The notes beneath the pieces were generated by a model. That model did no database searches, was not told the DNA's origin, and worked only from the letters and a program-made list of their open reading frames with translations. From assembly GCA_022509045.1 (NCBI GenBank), contig JAFLTZ010000001.1, positions 49,076 to 113,075 on the forward strand: a stretch of DNA of 64,000 nt, given 5' to 3'. This DNA is from Muribaculaceae bacterium (lineage in GTDB: Bacteria; Bacteroidota; Bacteroidia; Bacteroidales; Muribaculaceae). The position numbers were made by a program, and so were the translations under genes. Below are positions 63,948 through 64,000 of the stretch, piece by piece. Position 1 is the first letter of the stretch; each line of letters starts with the position of its first letter.

Positions 63948-64000
63948 GCCCAGATGGCGGAATCGGTAGACGCGCTGGTCTCAAACACCAGTAGGTTCAC
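63948..64000 (+). tRNA. tRNA-Leu (CAA), partial
   Basis: Begins GCCCAGATGGCGGAATCGG; anticodon stem CTGGT/ACCAG with loop CTCAAAC gives anticodon CAA. The type II D-loop pattern is that of tRNA-Leu. Cut by the window end in the variable arm. Confidence 0.88.

Overview
The window looks like a Bacteroidota chromosome, order Bacteroidales; Muribaculaceae is my guess from the overall feel, not tested. The support is: many promoters of the Bacteroidales form TTTG or TTG, 20 bases, TAnnTTTG, with few purine-rich ribosome sites; an N-succinylornithine-type ArgF' with proline at residue 90; a PorE-like type IX secretion lipoprotein and cargo with C-terminal sorting tails; lipoproteins with Ser-Asp-rich residues after the lipidated Cys; and DUF4834, DUF4434 and GLUG proteins. 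No insertion sequence, CRISPR array or rRNA was seen. With the start codons chosen here no gene-free stretch exceeds 300 bases.

Layout. 1-650 (-): right-hand part of a DUF115/MptE-like glycan-locus protein. 836-8888 (+): five consecutive genes for exported proteins (LPP20-like, beta-propeller plus OmpA-like, TPR-caspase, DUF4384, transglutaminase-like protease), an envelope system with no function I can name. 9.1-15.6 kb: lysS, pgi, argF', a barrel-like outer membrane protein and a pseudouridine synthase. 15.6-16.4 kb (-): a holin and M15 endolysin pair. 16.6-23.1 kb: a U32 protein, deoC, a MazG-like gene, pckA, an OLD/PARIS-like ATPase-DUF4435 protein and cdd. 23.3-31.9 kb: an M6 metalloprotease and a 2070-residue GLUG-repeat surface protein. 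32-46 kb: a ROK regulator divergent from a Tat-exported DUF4434 protein, a coiled-coil protein, an AlkD-like repair protein, porE, an SPOUT methyltransferase, MgtC, PhoH, purC, psd-pssA with two small membrane proteins, an MBL hydrolase and a tetrapyrrole-type methylase.

46.2-58.1 kb (+) is the second unusual region: TolC-like channel, HlyD-like adaptor fused to two LysM domains, TackOD1 zinc-ribbon protein, processive-type GT2 with membrane segments, nucleotide-sugar dehydrogenase, and two paralogous beta-propeller lipoproteins. The order suggests synthase-dependent exopolysaccharide production and export, comparable in logic to alginate (Alg8, the HlyD-like part of Alg44, AlgD) but with a TolC-type exit and probable surface lipoproteins. 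58.3-64 kb: a DUF4143 ATPase behind two palindromic repeats, a short ORF overlapping phased TGGGACAC repeats, a GNAT protein, rpoN, a PAP2-like protein, purE, a CAU tRNA and the start of a Leu(CAA) tRNA.

The metabolic genes (lysS, pgi, argF', pckA, deoC, cdd, purC, purE, psd, pssA) are ordinary core functions. The two places where neighbouring genes appear to form an undescribed machine are the caspase/transglutaminase cluster and the TolC-LysM-TackOD1-GT2 cluster.
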